Shown: positions 48,099 to 60,592 of the stretch, piece after piece
How positions within the stretch are numbered: position 1 is the first letter of the stretch
How the letters are laid out: every line of letters begins with the position of its first letter
Origin: Proteles cristata cristata
Lineage: Eukaryota > Chordata > Mammalia > Carnivora > Hyaenidae
Assembly (NCBI GenBank): GCA_017311185.1
Contig: JAESUZ010001269.1
Span: 1,736,001-1,800,000 of the forward strand
Direction of reading: 5' to 3'
Length of the DNA stretch: 64,000 bases
Position numbers and translations under genes: made by a program
Notes under the pieces: generated by a model
Databases searched by the model: none
What the model was told of the DNA's origin: nothing
What the model saw: the letters and a program-made list of their open reading frames with translations, nothing else

Positions 48099-48448
48099 TG
48101 CGAGTCCATTCAGGCTGCAGTAACAAAACTACCATAGAGTGGGTGGCTTGAACAAAAGCATTTATTTCTCACAGTTCTGGAGGCTTGTAAGTCCAAGATC
48201 AAGTGCTGGAAGATTCAGTGTCTGGTGATGGCCCACTTCCCGCTTCACTGACAGCCGACTTCTCACTGTGTTCTCACATTGCAGAAGGGGTAGTAAGGGA
48301 GTCTCTGGGTTCTCTTTTACAAGGGCATTAATCTCATGCATTAAGGCTCCACCCCCATGACCCAATCACCTCCCAAAGGTCGCACCTCCCAATATCATCA
48401 CACTGGGGTTCAACATATGAACTCTGGGACACAATTCAGTCCACAGCA
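48099..48448 (+). repeat. Ancient interspersed repeat, family not named
   Basis: AGTCCATTCAGGCTGCAGTA..CTCACAGTTCTGGAGGCTTG..CATGACCCAATCACCTCCC..CAATTCAGTCCACAGCAC: a well-preserved mammal-wide repeat with near-complementary ends. Class uncertain (DNA transposon or LTR). Confidence 0.6.
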
Positions 48449-48547
48449 CTGGGAATACAAGAACTCTCTGCATATCTTTGCAACTTTTCTGTAAATCTAA
48501 ACCTGTTCTAATTAAAAAGCCAGGGACTTGAAGCCAATCCGTCCTAG

Positions 48548-48720
48548 ACTGAACTCCAGCTGAATGAATTTAGGCCATTTCCCTAAACCTCACTTTCCTC
48601 AGAAAGGAAAGAGGCAACAATATTACTGAACTCATAGTATTTAATGACACAATGCAGGTAGAATCCGAAGGGCCCTGCCTAATACCCAGTAACACTCAGT
48701 TTTATTTGTTGTGGTGTTGG
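48548..48720 (+). repeat. MIR
   Basis: GCCATTTCCCTAAACCTCAC, then ACTTTCCTCAG and TGCCTAATACCCAGTAACAC, in sense order. Confidence 0.55.
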
Positions 48721-48779
48721 TGAGCTCTTTATTCAAAAGAGCTCCTAAATAACTCACAAAGTAATGGAAAGATCTAAAA

Positions 48780-49640
48780 ACTTGCTGGTCAGAAAATGAT
48801 TCAACCACAACACACCTATCAGAATGACCAAAATCTGTAACACGAACAATGTCAAATGCTGGTGAGGATGTGGAACAACAGGAACTCTCATTTCTTGCTG
48901 ATGGGGATGAAAAACAGTACAGCAGACTGACTGCTTCTTACCAAACTAAACATTTTCTTATCATATGATCCAGCAATCATGCTCCTTGGCTTTTACCCAA
49001 AGGAATTGGAAACTTATGCCCATACAAAACATGCACATGGATGTTTATAGCATTTTTATTCATAATTTGCCAAAACTTGGAAGCAACCAAGATGTCCTTC
49101 AGTAGGTGAACGGATAAATCAACTGTGGTTACATCAAGACAATGGAATAATATTCAACACTAAAATAAATGAGCTATCAAGCCATGAAAAGACACGAAGG
49201 AAGCTTAAGTGCATATTACTAGGTGAAAGAAATCAATCTGCAAAGGCTGCATACTGTATGATTCCAACTATAAAGACAAAGCTGTAGAGATAGTAAAAGA
49301 TCACTGGTTACCAGAGTTTGGGGAGGGGACGACGATGAATACACAGAACACAGAGTATGTTTAGGGCAGTGAAAATAATCTGATACCATAATGATGGATA
49401 CATGTCATTATACATTTGTCCAAACTCATAGAATGTACACCATGAATGAATCCTAATGTAAACCATGGACTTTCGGTGATTATGATGTGTCAATGTAGGT
49501 TCATCAGACAACAAATGTACCTTTCTGGTGTCAGATATTGATAATTAGGGGAAAATTATACACGTATAAGGGCAGGAGAATATGCCTCTTTCCTCTTAAT
49601 TTTGCTATGAACCTAAAAATGCCCTTAATTTTTTTTTCTT
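48780..49640 (+). repeat. Old L1 3' end
   Basis: Sense order: ACACCTATCAGAATGACC, TGCTGGTGAGGATGTGGAAC, GATCCAGCAATCATGCTCC, TTTGCTATGAACCTAAAAATGC at the end. Heavily mutated. Confidence 0.82.
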
Positions 49641-49649
49641 TTTTTTAAA

Positions 49650-50560
49650 ATCTCTTGGGTAAAATACCTAGTAGTGCAATTGTTGTGTCATACGGTAATT
49701 CTATTTTTAACTTTTTGAGGAACCTCCATACTATTTTCCAGACTGACTGCACCAGTTTGCATTCCCACTGTGTAAGAGGGTTCCCCTTTCTCCACATCCT
49801 CACCAATATCTGTTGTTTCCTGTGTTAATTTTAGTCATTCTGACAGATGTGAAGTGACATCTCATTGTGGTTTTGATTTGTATTTCTCTGATGATAAGTG
49901 ATGTTGAGCATCTTTTCATATGTCTCTTGGCCATCAGGATGTCTTCTTTGGAAAAGTGTCTATTTACATCTTCTGCCCATTTCTTAACTGCCCATTTCTT
50001 TTTTTTTTTTAAGTTTACTTATTTTGAGAAAGAGAGAGAGCACACTGGGGAGGGTCAGAGAGAAGTAGATACAGAATCCCAAGCAGGCTCTGCAACATCA
50101 GCGCAGAGCCCAATGCAAGGCTTGAACTAAACGAACCATGAGATCATGACCTGAGCCGAGATTAAGAGTTAGACGCTTAACCAGCTGTGCCACCCAGGTG
50201 CCCCTTAACTGCCCATTTCTCAACTGCATTATTATTTTGGGTGTTGAGTTTTATAATTTCTTTGTATATTTTGGATTCTAACTCTTTATCAGAGATATGC
50301 AAATATCTTCTCCCATTCTGTAGGTTGCCTTTCAATTTTGTTGACTGTTTCCTTTGCTTTGAAGAAACTTATTATTTTGATGCAGTTCCAATAGTTTATT
50401 TTTGCTTTTGTTACCCTTGCCTCAGGAGACATATTTAGTAAGCAGCGTTGCTATGGCCAGTGTCAAAGAGGTATGGAAGTGTTGAATCATTAAATTCTAT
50501 ACCTGAAACTAATATTATACCATATATTAACTGGAATTTAAATAAAAACATAAGAAAAAA
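49650..50560. mobile_element. L1 with probable 5' inversion (antisense ORF2 part joined to sense 3' end)
   Basis: 49,650-50,468 is antisense ORF2 (GGGTAAAATACCTAGTAGTG to CTATGGCCAGTGTCAAAGAG). It changes at about 50,469 into a sense L1 3' terminus (TTGAATCATTAAATTCTATA..AACTGGAATTTAAATAAAAA). That arrangement is what twin priming produces. A SINEC sits inside the inverted part. No clear target duplication was found. Confidence 0.65.
50000..50203 (-). repeat. SINEC inserted in the L1
   Basis: Antisense, perfect 17-bp target duplication CTTAACTGCCCATTTCT at 49,983-49,999 and 50,204-50,220. Confidence 0.95.
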
Positions 50561-50599
50561 TGAAGCATTCTTTAAAGAAATGAAAAGCATTCATGTTTG

Positions 50600-50830
50600 A
50601 TTTTTTATTGAGGTATGAATGACATACAATATATTATTTCCAGGTGCACAACATAACGATTAGATATTTGCATATACTGGGAAATGACCACCACCATAAG
50701 TTTAGATAACATCTGTCACCAAACATAACTACAGAATTCTGTTTTTTTGTGATGAGAACTTTACTCTCTTAGCAACTTTCAAAAATGCAGTAAAGTTACA
50801 TTCACTACAGTCACCATGCTATACATTACA
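50600..50830 (-). repeat. Old L1 3' UTR fragment
   Basis: TATTGAGGTATGAATGACATAC..GCACAACATAACGATTAGA..GTGATGAGAACTTTA; parallel to 31,320-31,600. Confidence 0.55.
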
Positions 50831-51067
50831 AATTTGATTTTTTAATGAGATTGGATGTAATGAGATGGCCACTTTATGCATCAACTTGGTTGAGCTGTAG
50901 TCCTACAGTTATTTAACCAAACACTAATCTAGGTGTTTCTAGGTATTTTTGTAGATGTAATTAAAGTCCACAGTCCTGTTGACTTTAACTGAAGGAGATT
51001 ATAGGTAACCTGGATAGGCCTCTTAAATCACTTGAAATGCTTTTAAGAGTAGAACTGAGGCTTTCAT

Positions 51068-51195
51068 GGAGCGCATGAGTGGCTCAGTTGGTTAAGTGTC
51101 CAACTTCAGCTCAGGTCATGATCTCACGGTTCATGGGTTTGAGCCCTGAATCGAGCTCTGTGCTGACAGCTCAGGGGCTGGGGCAGGGGGCACGG
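51068..51195 (+). repeat. SINEC, 3'-truncated
   Basis: Head GAGCGCATGAGTGGCTCAG to GCTGACAGCTCAGGGGCTGG, then changes to a G-rich run (GGGGCAGGGGGCACGGGGCA) with no TC block or A tail. Confidence 0.88.
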
Positions 51196-51199
51196 GGCA

Positions 51200-51860
51200 G
51201 GGGACGAGGAGCATCAAGGAATTCCCACTGTGGTGCTCTTATCTTTCAGGCCAAGGAGCCAGTGTAGAAGTTCTGCCATATACCAACTTAGGGACCAAGG
51301 AAATGGCCACTGGTCAGTCTATAGACTCAGCTGACCCACTAGCAAATAGACCTGGGTCAAGACTCTATTACCTGGCCTCCCATTTGCCCCTACTATAACA
51401 GTGGTCCACAAAATTGCTTTAGGTTCTCAGATAGCAATGTCAATTTGTACCCTATGTCCAAGAAATGTTTGGTCATTCCCCTTTCCCCAGTGGTTGGTTA
51501 TCTAAGCAAATGGCCATGGATCTCTCTGGGAAAGAACTAGAGGAACCATTACCATATCTACTCGTCATGGTGTTGCAGCGTCCTTCCTTCTAGAGACATG
51601 GCTCCTTAATTCAGGATACTGGGATCTTAAAAGAGCTCATGTCTGAAAACTGAGCAAAGGATTATGACTTTTAGGTCTGGCTGCATTCAATCCTTTAATT
51701 ATCCATCCTGGATTTCTCTCAATGGTTTAAATTAAGCAATACCTTTACTGCCTGCCCATCTGTCTTTCTCCCGGGGAGCACATCTATTAACTGGCTCTGT
51801 ACGCTTCTTAAACATCAGACCCACCCACCCCCATGACACTTCAATTTTGTAGCCTCATTT
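51200..51860. repeat. Possible old retrovirus-like internal sequence
   Basis: CAAGGAATTCCCACTGTGG..CAGGCCAAGGAGCCAGTG..TAACAGTGGTCCACA reads like a decayed ERVL/MaLR internal region. No intact frame. Low confidence. Confidence 0.3.
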
Positions 51861-54800
51861 CTTCTGAAGATTAAAGACCTGCTGGTCTTTATTATTGTGG
51901 AGTCCTTTTCTTCCCTTCTTATCAGGAAACCCAGTTCTATCATCAACCCTGTACTACAGGGACAACAACCAAAGGGACTCTTAGTGAATCTGGTGCCCTC
52001 TCACCAGAGCATTCTTTAATATGTTCATAAATGGACTGTTCTCTGGGCCCCCACCCTCCCCAGAAAGGGCTTTCTGGCCTTCGATTGTATGTCCAGTCCA
52101 GCATGTGCTCTTCTCTTCTTCTGATCTACTTTTCCACCATCCGCCACAGCAGTTCTAGAATTTCTACTTCACTTGCTGTGAGCCTTGACTTTCTTCAAAC
52201 GTTTAAGAACTATCATTTCCCAGGGTCATAGCCAAAGGTGTTCAATCACATATCATGGAAGAACGCTCCCATGCACAACTCGATTTCATTATGTTCTAAC
52301 CCCCCTTCAGCCGGCACCCTCAGGATCCGGTTCCACATACGTCCTCCCGGCTGCTGCTAGCACATGTCAGTGTGTTCCTGCATTAGAGCCTCTATCCTCG
52401 CTAGCAGGCTTGACACTTCCCCAGCTGAGTTTTACTCTGATTTAACCCTGCTTATTGGCCTGATAACCAGAATAAGAGATGGGTGTAGATCCTGAGGGGG
52501 CTTCCTATCAGTTACATGAAGAATAATTCATCATGTCAGGCAGGTGATTTTCCTGTTTGGCTACGTGGTTTGGGGATGCCGTTGAAGGTGAAAATTGAGA
52601 TGCCAATATGATAGCTCCAATGAATATTCAAGTTTTTTTCCCCGTGGCCTCCCCAGTGCCCATTCCTCCCAATTTTAGGACAATCTAGGTGGGATTCGGT
52701 TCTCTGCCTCCCACTGTGGAAATCAGGTCAAAGAGAGCCTTTTCTCTCTCTATTCCCTAGCAGCCAGCACACCGCAGCCGGGCCTGTTTTTGCTAAGACC
52801 CAGGAATTTGGAAGGAGCGGTACCTGGGGGGCTGAGACTATTAGGAAGACGCTGAGGTGTTGGAGAGGCACGTGACGTTGGCATGACTGACCCGGGAATG
52901 GCCGGCTTGGCTCCAGCCATGCTCCTGGCATGCGACAGTCCTGGTTCCGATTCTCAAGGAAGGGGGATCGGCTGTTCTCAGTGCCTCACCTATATCCCCT
53001 CTGTGTACTGTGCCCAGAGTCACCCGCCCCTGGCTGCATCTCTACCTGGAGGCTTGTCCCAGAGCAGGAGAAGGCTGTGCTCCCTGCTAAGGGCAGCCGG
53101 AAGCGTGGGACAGGGAGCAGCCCCAGAGCGGCCCCCAGGCTGGGACTAACAGAGGTCAGTGCGTCACGGCCCCAGGGCTCGCCCCACGGAAGCAAGCTAA
53201 CAAAGATCCGTGTTCCCACAGGTTCGCAGAGTTCCGCTGGGTAGTCATTTCAGGGTCCCACATGGCAGCTGTGATCATACACTGTGTATTAGCTGCCTCT
53301 CTTCCCATCTCACTCAGCCACCCTCCCCACCAACTTTTCTGCCACCCCCTCCTCAAATAAACTACTGCTTTCCAGGTCTTTCCTCAGAGGCCGCTTCTGG
53401 GGCAAACCAAACGAAACCGGTTTTCTTCAGCAAAAAAGGGGTTTCACTGGGAAGCCACTGCAATGCAAGACATTGAGGGAAGGGAGAACTCACAACGGAG
53501 CCTGGACATAGATAGTCCACAGAACTGAGCAGAGGTAAGCCCAGCAAGAGGAGTCTAGCCCACATGCCACCGTACCTCTCAGAGAGGAGCCAGAGCCTGA
53601 GAGATGTGTCCAGTCTGCAGGGCTCAGTTCCAGGGCTGTCCCTGGCTGTGTGTGCAGGTTGGAAAAGAGAAAATGTTCCCTTTGGCTTCCGACATGGGAG
53701 GTGGGTGTCTCCGCCCATCCAGACTTGTAACATGAGCTGGGTGCTCTTGCAAAACAGGGTTGAACCCTTAAAAGACAGGGGAAAAAGACATATGTCTACT
53801 CCAAGCAAAAAAACAAAAAAAAACAAAAAAAACAAACTAATGACCTTGAATGTATTTCATTTTATTCTCCAGGGTGATGAGGAAGGTGTGAAGCCTTTGG
53901 TTGTTTTCTGCTGTTTTCACCCAAATAATAATCACAGCCTGTGTCATCTGCTTATCAAAATGTCTGTGGTATGAAAGCTTTACGACAGTCAAAATGTTAT
54001 GCTCCTTCCTAATCTGATACTGAAACTTTTTAGTCTGTCATTTCTTAAGTTAATTTCCCTGCCTTTGTTAACTCTATTAGGATCTACCCTCTACATTTGC
54101 AAAACAGTTCATCTTTCTCTTATACTAAATGCTCCATCCCCTGTGCCCAGCTTCCTTTATGTTATTATAAGTCATATCTCATTTCTTCTTTACTTTTCCT
54201 AATCTCACAAGATCATAAGGGCACAGAATTGAGATCCAAGAAGGCAATAGAGCCTAGGAGGAACTCCTCTCTGAGTGCTTCTCAGTAAGTACAGAGCACA
54301 GTTGAGTGCCCTACATACATTATCTCATTGAAACCTCACAGTAACTCTCCAGAGCAGGCATTTCAGCTCCATTTTAGAGATGATGACACTGTGCCTTCAA
54401 AAAAATGGAATAATTTGTCTGCAGTAGCACAGGTAGTATGTGACAAGGCTGGAATCTGAACCCAGTTATTTAACTTGAAAGCCCATATTCCTAAGGAGTA
54501 TTCCACAAGCAAAATAAGGGGTTTAGATTCAACCAGAACTAAAATTGAACTTGCCAGTGTCAACTGTTACTCTCATAGTGAAGAGGGATTCAGAGCCTAC
54601 CAACATGGTGGGCTCCCAGACTCCAAAACTGTGCTGAACACCATCTACCCTCCTTGCTTCAAGAAATCATTATCAAAGAGTTTTCCATTTTAGCCAGTAA
54701 TCTTTTTTTTTTCATTTCTTTATTATAAATTATAAATGCATGCATCTATATTTTGACATATATCAGAAGTGTTTGGTACTGCTAATAAATTAAGAGGAAA

Positions 54801-55890
54801 GGTCTCTACCAGGGGGTTCTGACTTGAAGATCTAAAGATGGGCTTGGAATTGTCACAGAAAGAATCTCAAGTAAATTATTAATATGTCAGAATTTTAGAA
54901 CTGGAAGAATCCAGCCAGTCCAATTCTTTGATTTCACAGATGGAGGAGGGTCTGGAAAGGAAAAGGAATACCTTATTATCACCAACTGAAGACAAGCCAA
55001 GAATTAAGGCATGGTGATTCTATCATTCCTCAGTACGACAGGTTTTATTGTGTTATAATACATTATGTTATTAAGAACTTCTGCAATTTTTGTTCTGAGC
55101 CTACAAGTGTGTAAACATGCTATTCAGTGAACATTTAATGTTTGAGTTAATTTTCTACATGTTCTCAATTCAGCATTTTATCAAGTAAGTCGTTTTTTCA
55201 AAAACCTACCAAGTTTATTTTTCAGGGGGGAAAAAGTCTTTTTTAATATGTACATAAGCCCTCAGGTTCTATTTCTGTTTGTTTTATACTTTCCTAGTGA
55301 ATCACAGGTTTTCCTAGAAGTACCTGTATTTCCTCATCTCATTGTTTGCGGGCACTTTTCTGTTTCTCAGCAGGAGTTATTTTTAAGCTGCCAGAGCTAT
55401 GGAGATCAAATGGAAGCTTTGGTTAACATCTTTTACATGGCCAACTACTGAGTTTTGGGGAAAGAATCACACTGGGTAAAATTTACATTTGCTACAGATA
55501 AATTTTGTCATTTAAAATCCAGGGGCCTTCTCATTTTGTGCAGCGATTCAAAGATTATGAAGCAAAATAATGGATCATTTTCTGCTTTTTGAACAAGGGA
55601 AAACCATGAAGATCCAGTTAAAAACAAAAAACAAAACCCAAATTGTAATACCCAAAGGGGATTCTGTATTACGGGGAGGGGGGCAGGGGGACACACAGTG
55701 TACAGGACTTCAGGGCTCGGGCAATCCTAAACCCTCACCTCAGATGCACACCAGTCCAGCATGAATGTTGCCATAAACAGGGAAAGGCTCAGGAAGGGGG
55801 TAGAATTGAGACCCCAGGCAGCTTTAAAATGTTTATGGTTAAGGAGAGAAGGTAAGTGTTCTAAGAGGTACTAGGGATTTGTTTCACTCA
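51861..55890. other. Upstream intergenic, mostly unique
   Basis: GC-richer at 52.7-53.75 kb; no exon or promoter could be supported there. A MIR lies at about 54,290-54,470 (antisense: TACATTATCTCATTGAAACC, TTTAGAGATGATGACAC). Nothing else recognised. Confidence 0.45.
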
Positions 55891-55892
55891 AG

Positions 55893-56370
55893 TATGGTGG
55901 TGACAGACACAGACAGAGACCACTGCCCTTGAAAGAAGAGTTTATTCCTTACACTTCCCAAGGTGGGGGGTGAGGGAGGCGGCCACCACACCACCCAGGG
56001 CCACAAGGGAAAGCACCGCGAGGCAGAAGGAGCAAAGGAGAAAGGATGACCCAGTGCCTTTATTGTGGTTTCTGGCGGAAGAAATGGGTGAGGCAGGTCT
56101 GAACAAGTTTAAGATTGAATAGTTTGAATAATTTCGTAGGGCTCTAAGCTAGAGGGGGAGGGTCTCCAGTTACCGGATTTAGGGCAGGGGAAACACTGGT
56201 TTGGGTGTAAATTAAATAAAGGAAGTAGCTGGGGAGTCAGACTTTGGATGGGGTAATGTGCATATGAAAATGTCGCTCACCAGGGAGCTGTTGGAGCTCT
56301 GGGAACCAGCTGGCCCTGGGAGGGGCAGTCTCTCCCCAGGCAGCAAGGCCTCCCAAGATGTCAAACATCA
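55893..56370 (-). repeat. Candidate LTR, unassigned
   Basis: TGGTGGTGACAGACACAGAC..GAAGAGTTTATTCCTTACAC..GGCCTCCCAAGATGTCAAAC. An antisense AATAAA (TTTATT at 55,942) near one end and moderate GC suit an LTR, but no family match or target duplication was recognised. Confidence 0.3.
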
Positions 56371-57185
56371 CAAAATATGGAAAATAGAAATCATGATTGA
56401 TACAGAAGGCCACTATTAGGCAAGTCGTTCTTACGCAGAATTAACCAAAACCAAAACGTCATGGTAGAGGTGCTATTTGATATTCATCAGCTCTTACGAA
56501 AAGAAAAAGAAAGGAAATCTATACAAACTGTGGGTTTTACATGTAATTCTGTCGCAGACATTGCTCAAAGTGGTAGGATATGGAACTGAACTAATCACCT
56601 AAATCACAAAAAGTATTATGTTCAGTAAGTTTTACATTATTGTAAGGGCAGATGCACGCTTTACCCTTCTCCTCCCCAATTTAAAATACATGTATATTAT
56701 TCCCACATAAATTGTTTTATTTAAAGATATATTACTTTTCCGGTCATAGTTTTCTTTCTTTTATAGGTTGTGGTTTTAGTTTAATAGAACAAAGTTTTTA
56801 ATGTGTTGATCAGCAAAACCTGTCAAAATAACTAAAGACTGAAAACAATCTAATTATCCACAGCTAAGAAATTAAGTAAATCATGAGACATCCGCACAAT
56901 GAACTATGAAACAGGTATTTAAACTAATGTTTAAATATTATTTAACTGAAAAATAGGGAAGTGCTTTTAACGTACTTAATAGAAAATGTAAGTTATAAAA
57001 TTCTATGTTTTGTATAATCTGCTCTTCTGAGGAAAAAGACATATGCATTAAAAAAAACTAAAAAAAAACAACACTGAGAGGAGATACATCAAAATAGAAT
57101 CCACAGTTATATGAGCTGTGGGGTTATAGTTTATTTATTTTCTTCTTCTTTCTTGTAGTCTTAAAATTTTCATAAGAAGAGGGGA
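56371..57185. other. Upstream intergenic AT-rich unique
   Basis: No feature recognised. Confidence 0.5.
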
Positions 57186-57370
57186 GGGGCCGCACTTAGG
57201 TGGCTCAGGTCATCACCTGATGGTTCCTGAGTTTAAGCCCTGCCTCTGACAGCTCAGAGTCTGGAGCCTGTTCAGGATTCTATGTCTCTCTCTTTCTTTG
57301 TCCCTCCCCCACTTACAACCTGTCTCTCTCTCTCTCTCTCTCTCAAAATAAATTAACATTTAAAATCTTT
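57186..57370 (+). repeat. SINEC with internal deletion
   Basis: GGCCGCACTTAGGTGGCTCAGG joins directly to TCATCACCTGATGG, missing part of the head. TC block and AAATAAATTAACATT tail present. Confidence 0.88.
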
Positions 57371-57846
57371 TTAAATTTTTTCATAAGAAGCATATATTAT
57401 TTTATAAAAATGAGAAAATAAAATTTTCATCTTTATTATATTAGAGTTTCTTTTCCCAAAGAAATTTTCTCCTACCGCTGGTTCTGCTGGGTCATAAGGT
57501 CATGTGGCAGGGCAGCTGGGATTTCAGCCAGACCTGCTGAACAACCAGACCCTATCCGTCCTAAGGCATACTTGTTTCTTGGTAAGACATCAAAGGGGTT
57601 TGCTACTTCCTGACCACCAAGTCCCATTAGCATAATTCCCTCTTCTGTGGGATATCAGAATGACTGCTAGTTCTCCAAACTACGTTGTGATAAAGAGAGA
57701 ACTTACTTAGCCCTAGGGCTAAGCATGAGATAGGCTATACATTCCAAACACTCAGAAAATACAATCTGTCTCACCATGGCTGCTGAGTCCAGATTTTGGT
57801 TAGTCGATTTTGCCCACTAAAGCCAATAGATTAAATGTAGAATCCC

Positions 57847-58056
57847 GGGGCCACCTGGATGGTTCAGTTTGTTAAGCATCCAACTTCGGCTCAGGTCAGG
57901 GTCTCATGATCTGCAGGCTCGAGCCCCTCATCAAGCTCTGTGCTGACAGCTCAGAGCCTGAAGCCTGCTTTGGATTGTGTGTCTCCCTCTCTCTGCCCCT
58001 CCCTTGCTCTCTCTCTCTCTCTCTCTCTCCCTCTGTCTTTAAAAAAGGAAGAAAAA
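57847..58056 (+). repeat. SINEC
   Basis: Head GGGGCCACCTGGATGGTTCAG; perfect 14-bp target duplication AAATGTAGAATCCC at 57,833-57,846 and 58,057-58,070. Confidence 0.94.
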
Positions 58057-58070
58057 AAATGTAGAATCCC

Positions 58071-59120
58071 AGAAGAGTTCTCCAATGTTAATAATTCAGA
58101 CCAAAAGAACCTTAAATAGTGTCCCTTCTGGTCTAACACCTTTACAACCCGCTCTCGCAGCTGCTTCCCAGACTCTTGTCAACACAGATCAGTGACATCT
58201 GGTGGCTATGTATAAACTCTCTCTCCCCAGACCAGCCTTTGTGCCTCTCCATCAGGGCTCTCTTGGCTTTAACTCTTGTTATGGGCCTGGAGGCAATGAG
58301 TGATGACATTAGTTTGGGAGACAGTTGCCAGGTATAAAAGGCTGTTTTAGAAGAGGAAGGCTTGTTCCCTCAGAGAGGAGTGGGGTTTCCTCAGCTGGCA
58401 AGGGAGTTAAGGGGAATTTACAGATTCAAAGTTCTCAGCCTTGTCCCTGTCTCCCAAACGTCTTCAAACCAACCATGCCTCTGCCTCGTGTCCCACTCGA
58501 GCCCCAGCACTGCCCTTACCCCCAGGGTAAGCCTAGCATGTGTAAGCGTTTGATTGTCTTCGTACCTCTTCACTCTTTACCCCTCAGCCATATCAACCCT
58601 GCAGTCACAAAAAGGAAGGATTCCCTCAAAGCTGTCATGGAGACTTTCTGGTTTCCTGTGTGCATTCTTAAGTTTATCTTTACAGCTTTTCATTTCTCTT
58701 GGACAGTGTAGGGTTCTCAGAAGGAGCCAGATGACTCCATGATCCTTACAAACACTACTATCGCTATAGCAATTAAGTCCCACAGCCATCTGAGTTCTCC
58801 ACGCCTTGCCCTTCACCGGCACTTCACTTCTTGCTGCCAGGCAGTGATAACTGGGGTAGGCATGATGCCCCTGCATGCCATGAATTATCCACATCCCATT
58901 TTCCCCTACCAAGCAAGTGATCTCTGCGCTTCATGAATATATATATAACCCAATCCCCAAGTCCCGTTTCAAAAGTCTGTTTCTGAGTATAATATATGTT
59001 ATAGACCGGGTGCCACCCCTTAATTCCCATATTCTCATATAGAACTCCAGAAATAAGCCACAGACAACAACTTTCCCCTAACTTCCCACAGGCCGCATCA
59101 TATTACATCACTTTTTACTC
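58071..59120. other. Upstream intergenic unique
   Basis: No gene recognised; the 128-codon frame at 58,325-58,711 has no recognisable domain or splice-site pattern. Confidence 0.45.
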
Positions 59121-59137
59121 TAAAATCTCCAATCTGT

Positions 59138-60575
59138 GGCACAAAAACAGACACAGAGGCCAATGGAACAGAATAGAGAACTCAGAATTGGACCACAAAT
59201 GGTTGGCCAACTAATCTTTGACAAAGCAGGAAAGTGTATCCAATGGAAAAAAGACAGCCTCTTTAACAGATGGTGTTGGGAGAACTGGACAGCAACATGC
59301 AGAAGAATGAAACTAGATCAATTTCTCACACCAGACACAAAAATAAACTCAGAATGGATAAAGGACCTGAATGTGAGACAGGAAACCATCAAAAGCCTAG
59401 AGGAGAAAGCAGGAAACAACCTCCTTGACCTCAACCCCAACAATTTCTTACTTGACACATCCCCAAAGACAGGGGACAAGTACAAAAATGAACTATTGGG
59501 ACCTCATCAAGATAAAAACTTCTGCACGGCAAAGGAAATAATCAACGAAACTAATAGTTCCCTCTCTGAGGGAACAAGCCTTCCTCTTCTAAAGGGAAGA
59601 ATGGGAATGGGAAAAGATAGTTGCAAATGACGTATCAGATAAAGGGCTAGTATCCAAAATCTATAAGGAACTCACCAAACTCCACACCTGAAAAACAAAC
59701 AATCCAGTAAAGAAATAGGCAGAAGGCATAAACAGACACTTCTCCAAAGAGGACATCCAGATGGCCAACAGACACATGATGTGATGTTCAGCATCCCTCC
59801 TCATCAGGGAAATACAAATCAAAACCACACTGAGATACCACCTCATGCTGGGCAGAGTGGCTAAAATGAACAAATCAGGAGACTCTAGATGCTGGCAAGG
59901 ATATGGAGAAACGGGCACCCTCCTACACTGTTGGTGGGAATATAAACTGGTGCAGCTCCTCTAGAAAATAGTGTGGAGGTTCCTCAAAAAATTAATAGAA
60001 CCCTTATGACCCAGCGATAGCACTGCTAGGAATTTACCCAAGGGATACAGGAGTGCTGATGCATAGAGGCACATGTACCCCAATGTTCATAGCAGCACTC
60101 TCCACAATAGCTAAAACATGGAAAGAGCCTAAATGTCCATCAGCTGATGAAAGGATCAAGAAGATGTAGCTTATCTATACAATGGAATACTACATGGCAA
60201 TGAGAAAGAATGAAATCTGGCCATTTGTAAAAATGTGGATAGAACTCAAGGGTGTTATGCTGAGCAAAATAAGTCAGGCAGAGAAGGACAGATGCCATAT
60301 ATTTGCACTTATAGGTGAATTAGGAGGAACTTAATGGAGGACCATGGGGGAGAAGAAGGGGAAAAATAGTGGGGGAGAGGGAGGCAAACCATGAGAGACT
60401 CTTGAATACTGAGAACAAATGGAGGGCTGATGGGGGTGGGGGAGAGGGAAAGGGGGATGATGGGTATGGAGGACGGCACTTGTTGGGATGAGCACTGGGT
60501 GTTATATGGAATCCAACTTGACAACAAACCATGAAAGAAAAAATAAACAAACAAACAAACAAATAAATAATAAAA
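59138..60575 (+). mobile_element. L1, 5'-truncated, intermediate age
   Basis: Perfect 17-bp target duplication TAAAATCTCCAATCTGT at 59,121-59,137 and 60,576-60,592. It begins in ORF2 at the WHKNR region and ends in a (CAAA)n/(TAAA)n tail. The ORF2 frame is broken at about 59,550-59,600 by an extra block of about 40 bp (TTCCCTCTCTGAGGGAACAA onward) absent from the copies at 42.6 and 45.8 kb, and by several later stops. Confidence 0.94.
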
Positions 60576-60592
60576 TAAAATCTCCAATCTGT

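Larger units (their letters stand above)
47530..48525 (+). repeat. Old interspersed repeat interrupted by three insertions
   Basis: The host repeat (same family as 11,870-12,240) reads GATTGGATCCTGAGATAG ... GATTAGGGGAAAC, is broken by a SINEC, an L1 tip and a second old repeat, then resumes at 48,449 with GGGAATACAAGAACTCTCTG and ends TTTCTGTAAATCTAAA. Family not named. Confidence 0.6.

Noticed and set aside
52700..53750. Second CpG-island promoter
   Set aside because: GC is raised but CpG is not dense, and no exon or TATA/initiator arrangement was found.
53362..53835. 157-codon frame on the minus strand
   Set aside because: No resemblance to a known protein; begins in a T-rich low-complexity run and has no supporting exon structure.
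60541..60570. CRISPR-like or satellite array from CAAA repeats
   Set aside because: A simple (CAAA)n/(TAAA)n L1 tail; no spacer structure.
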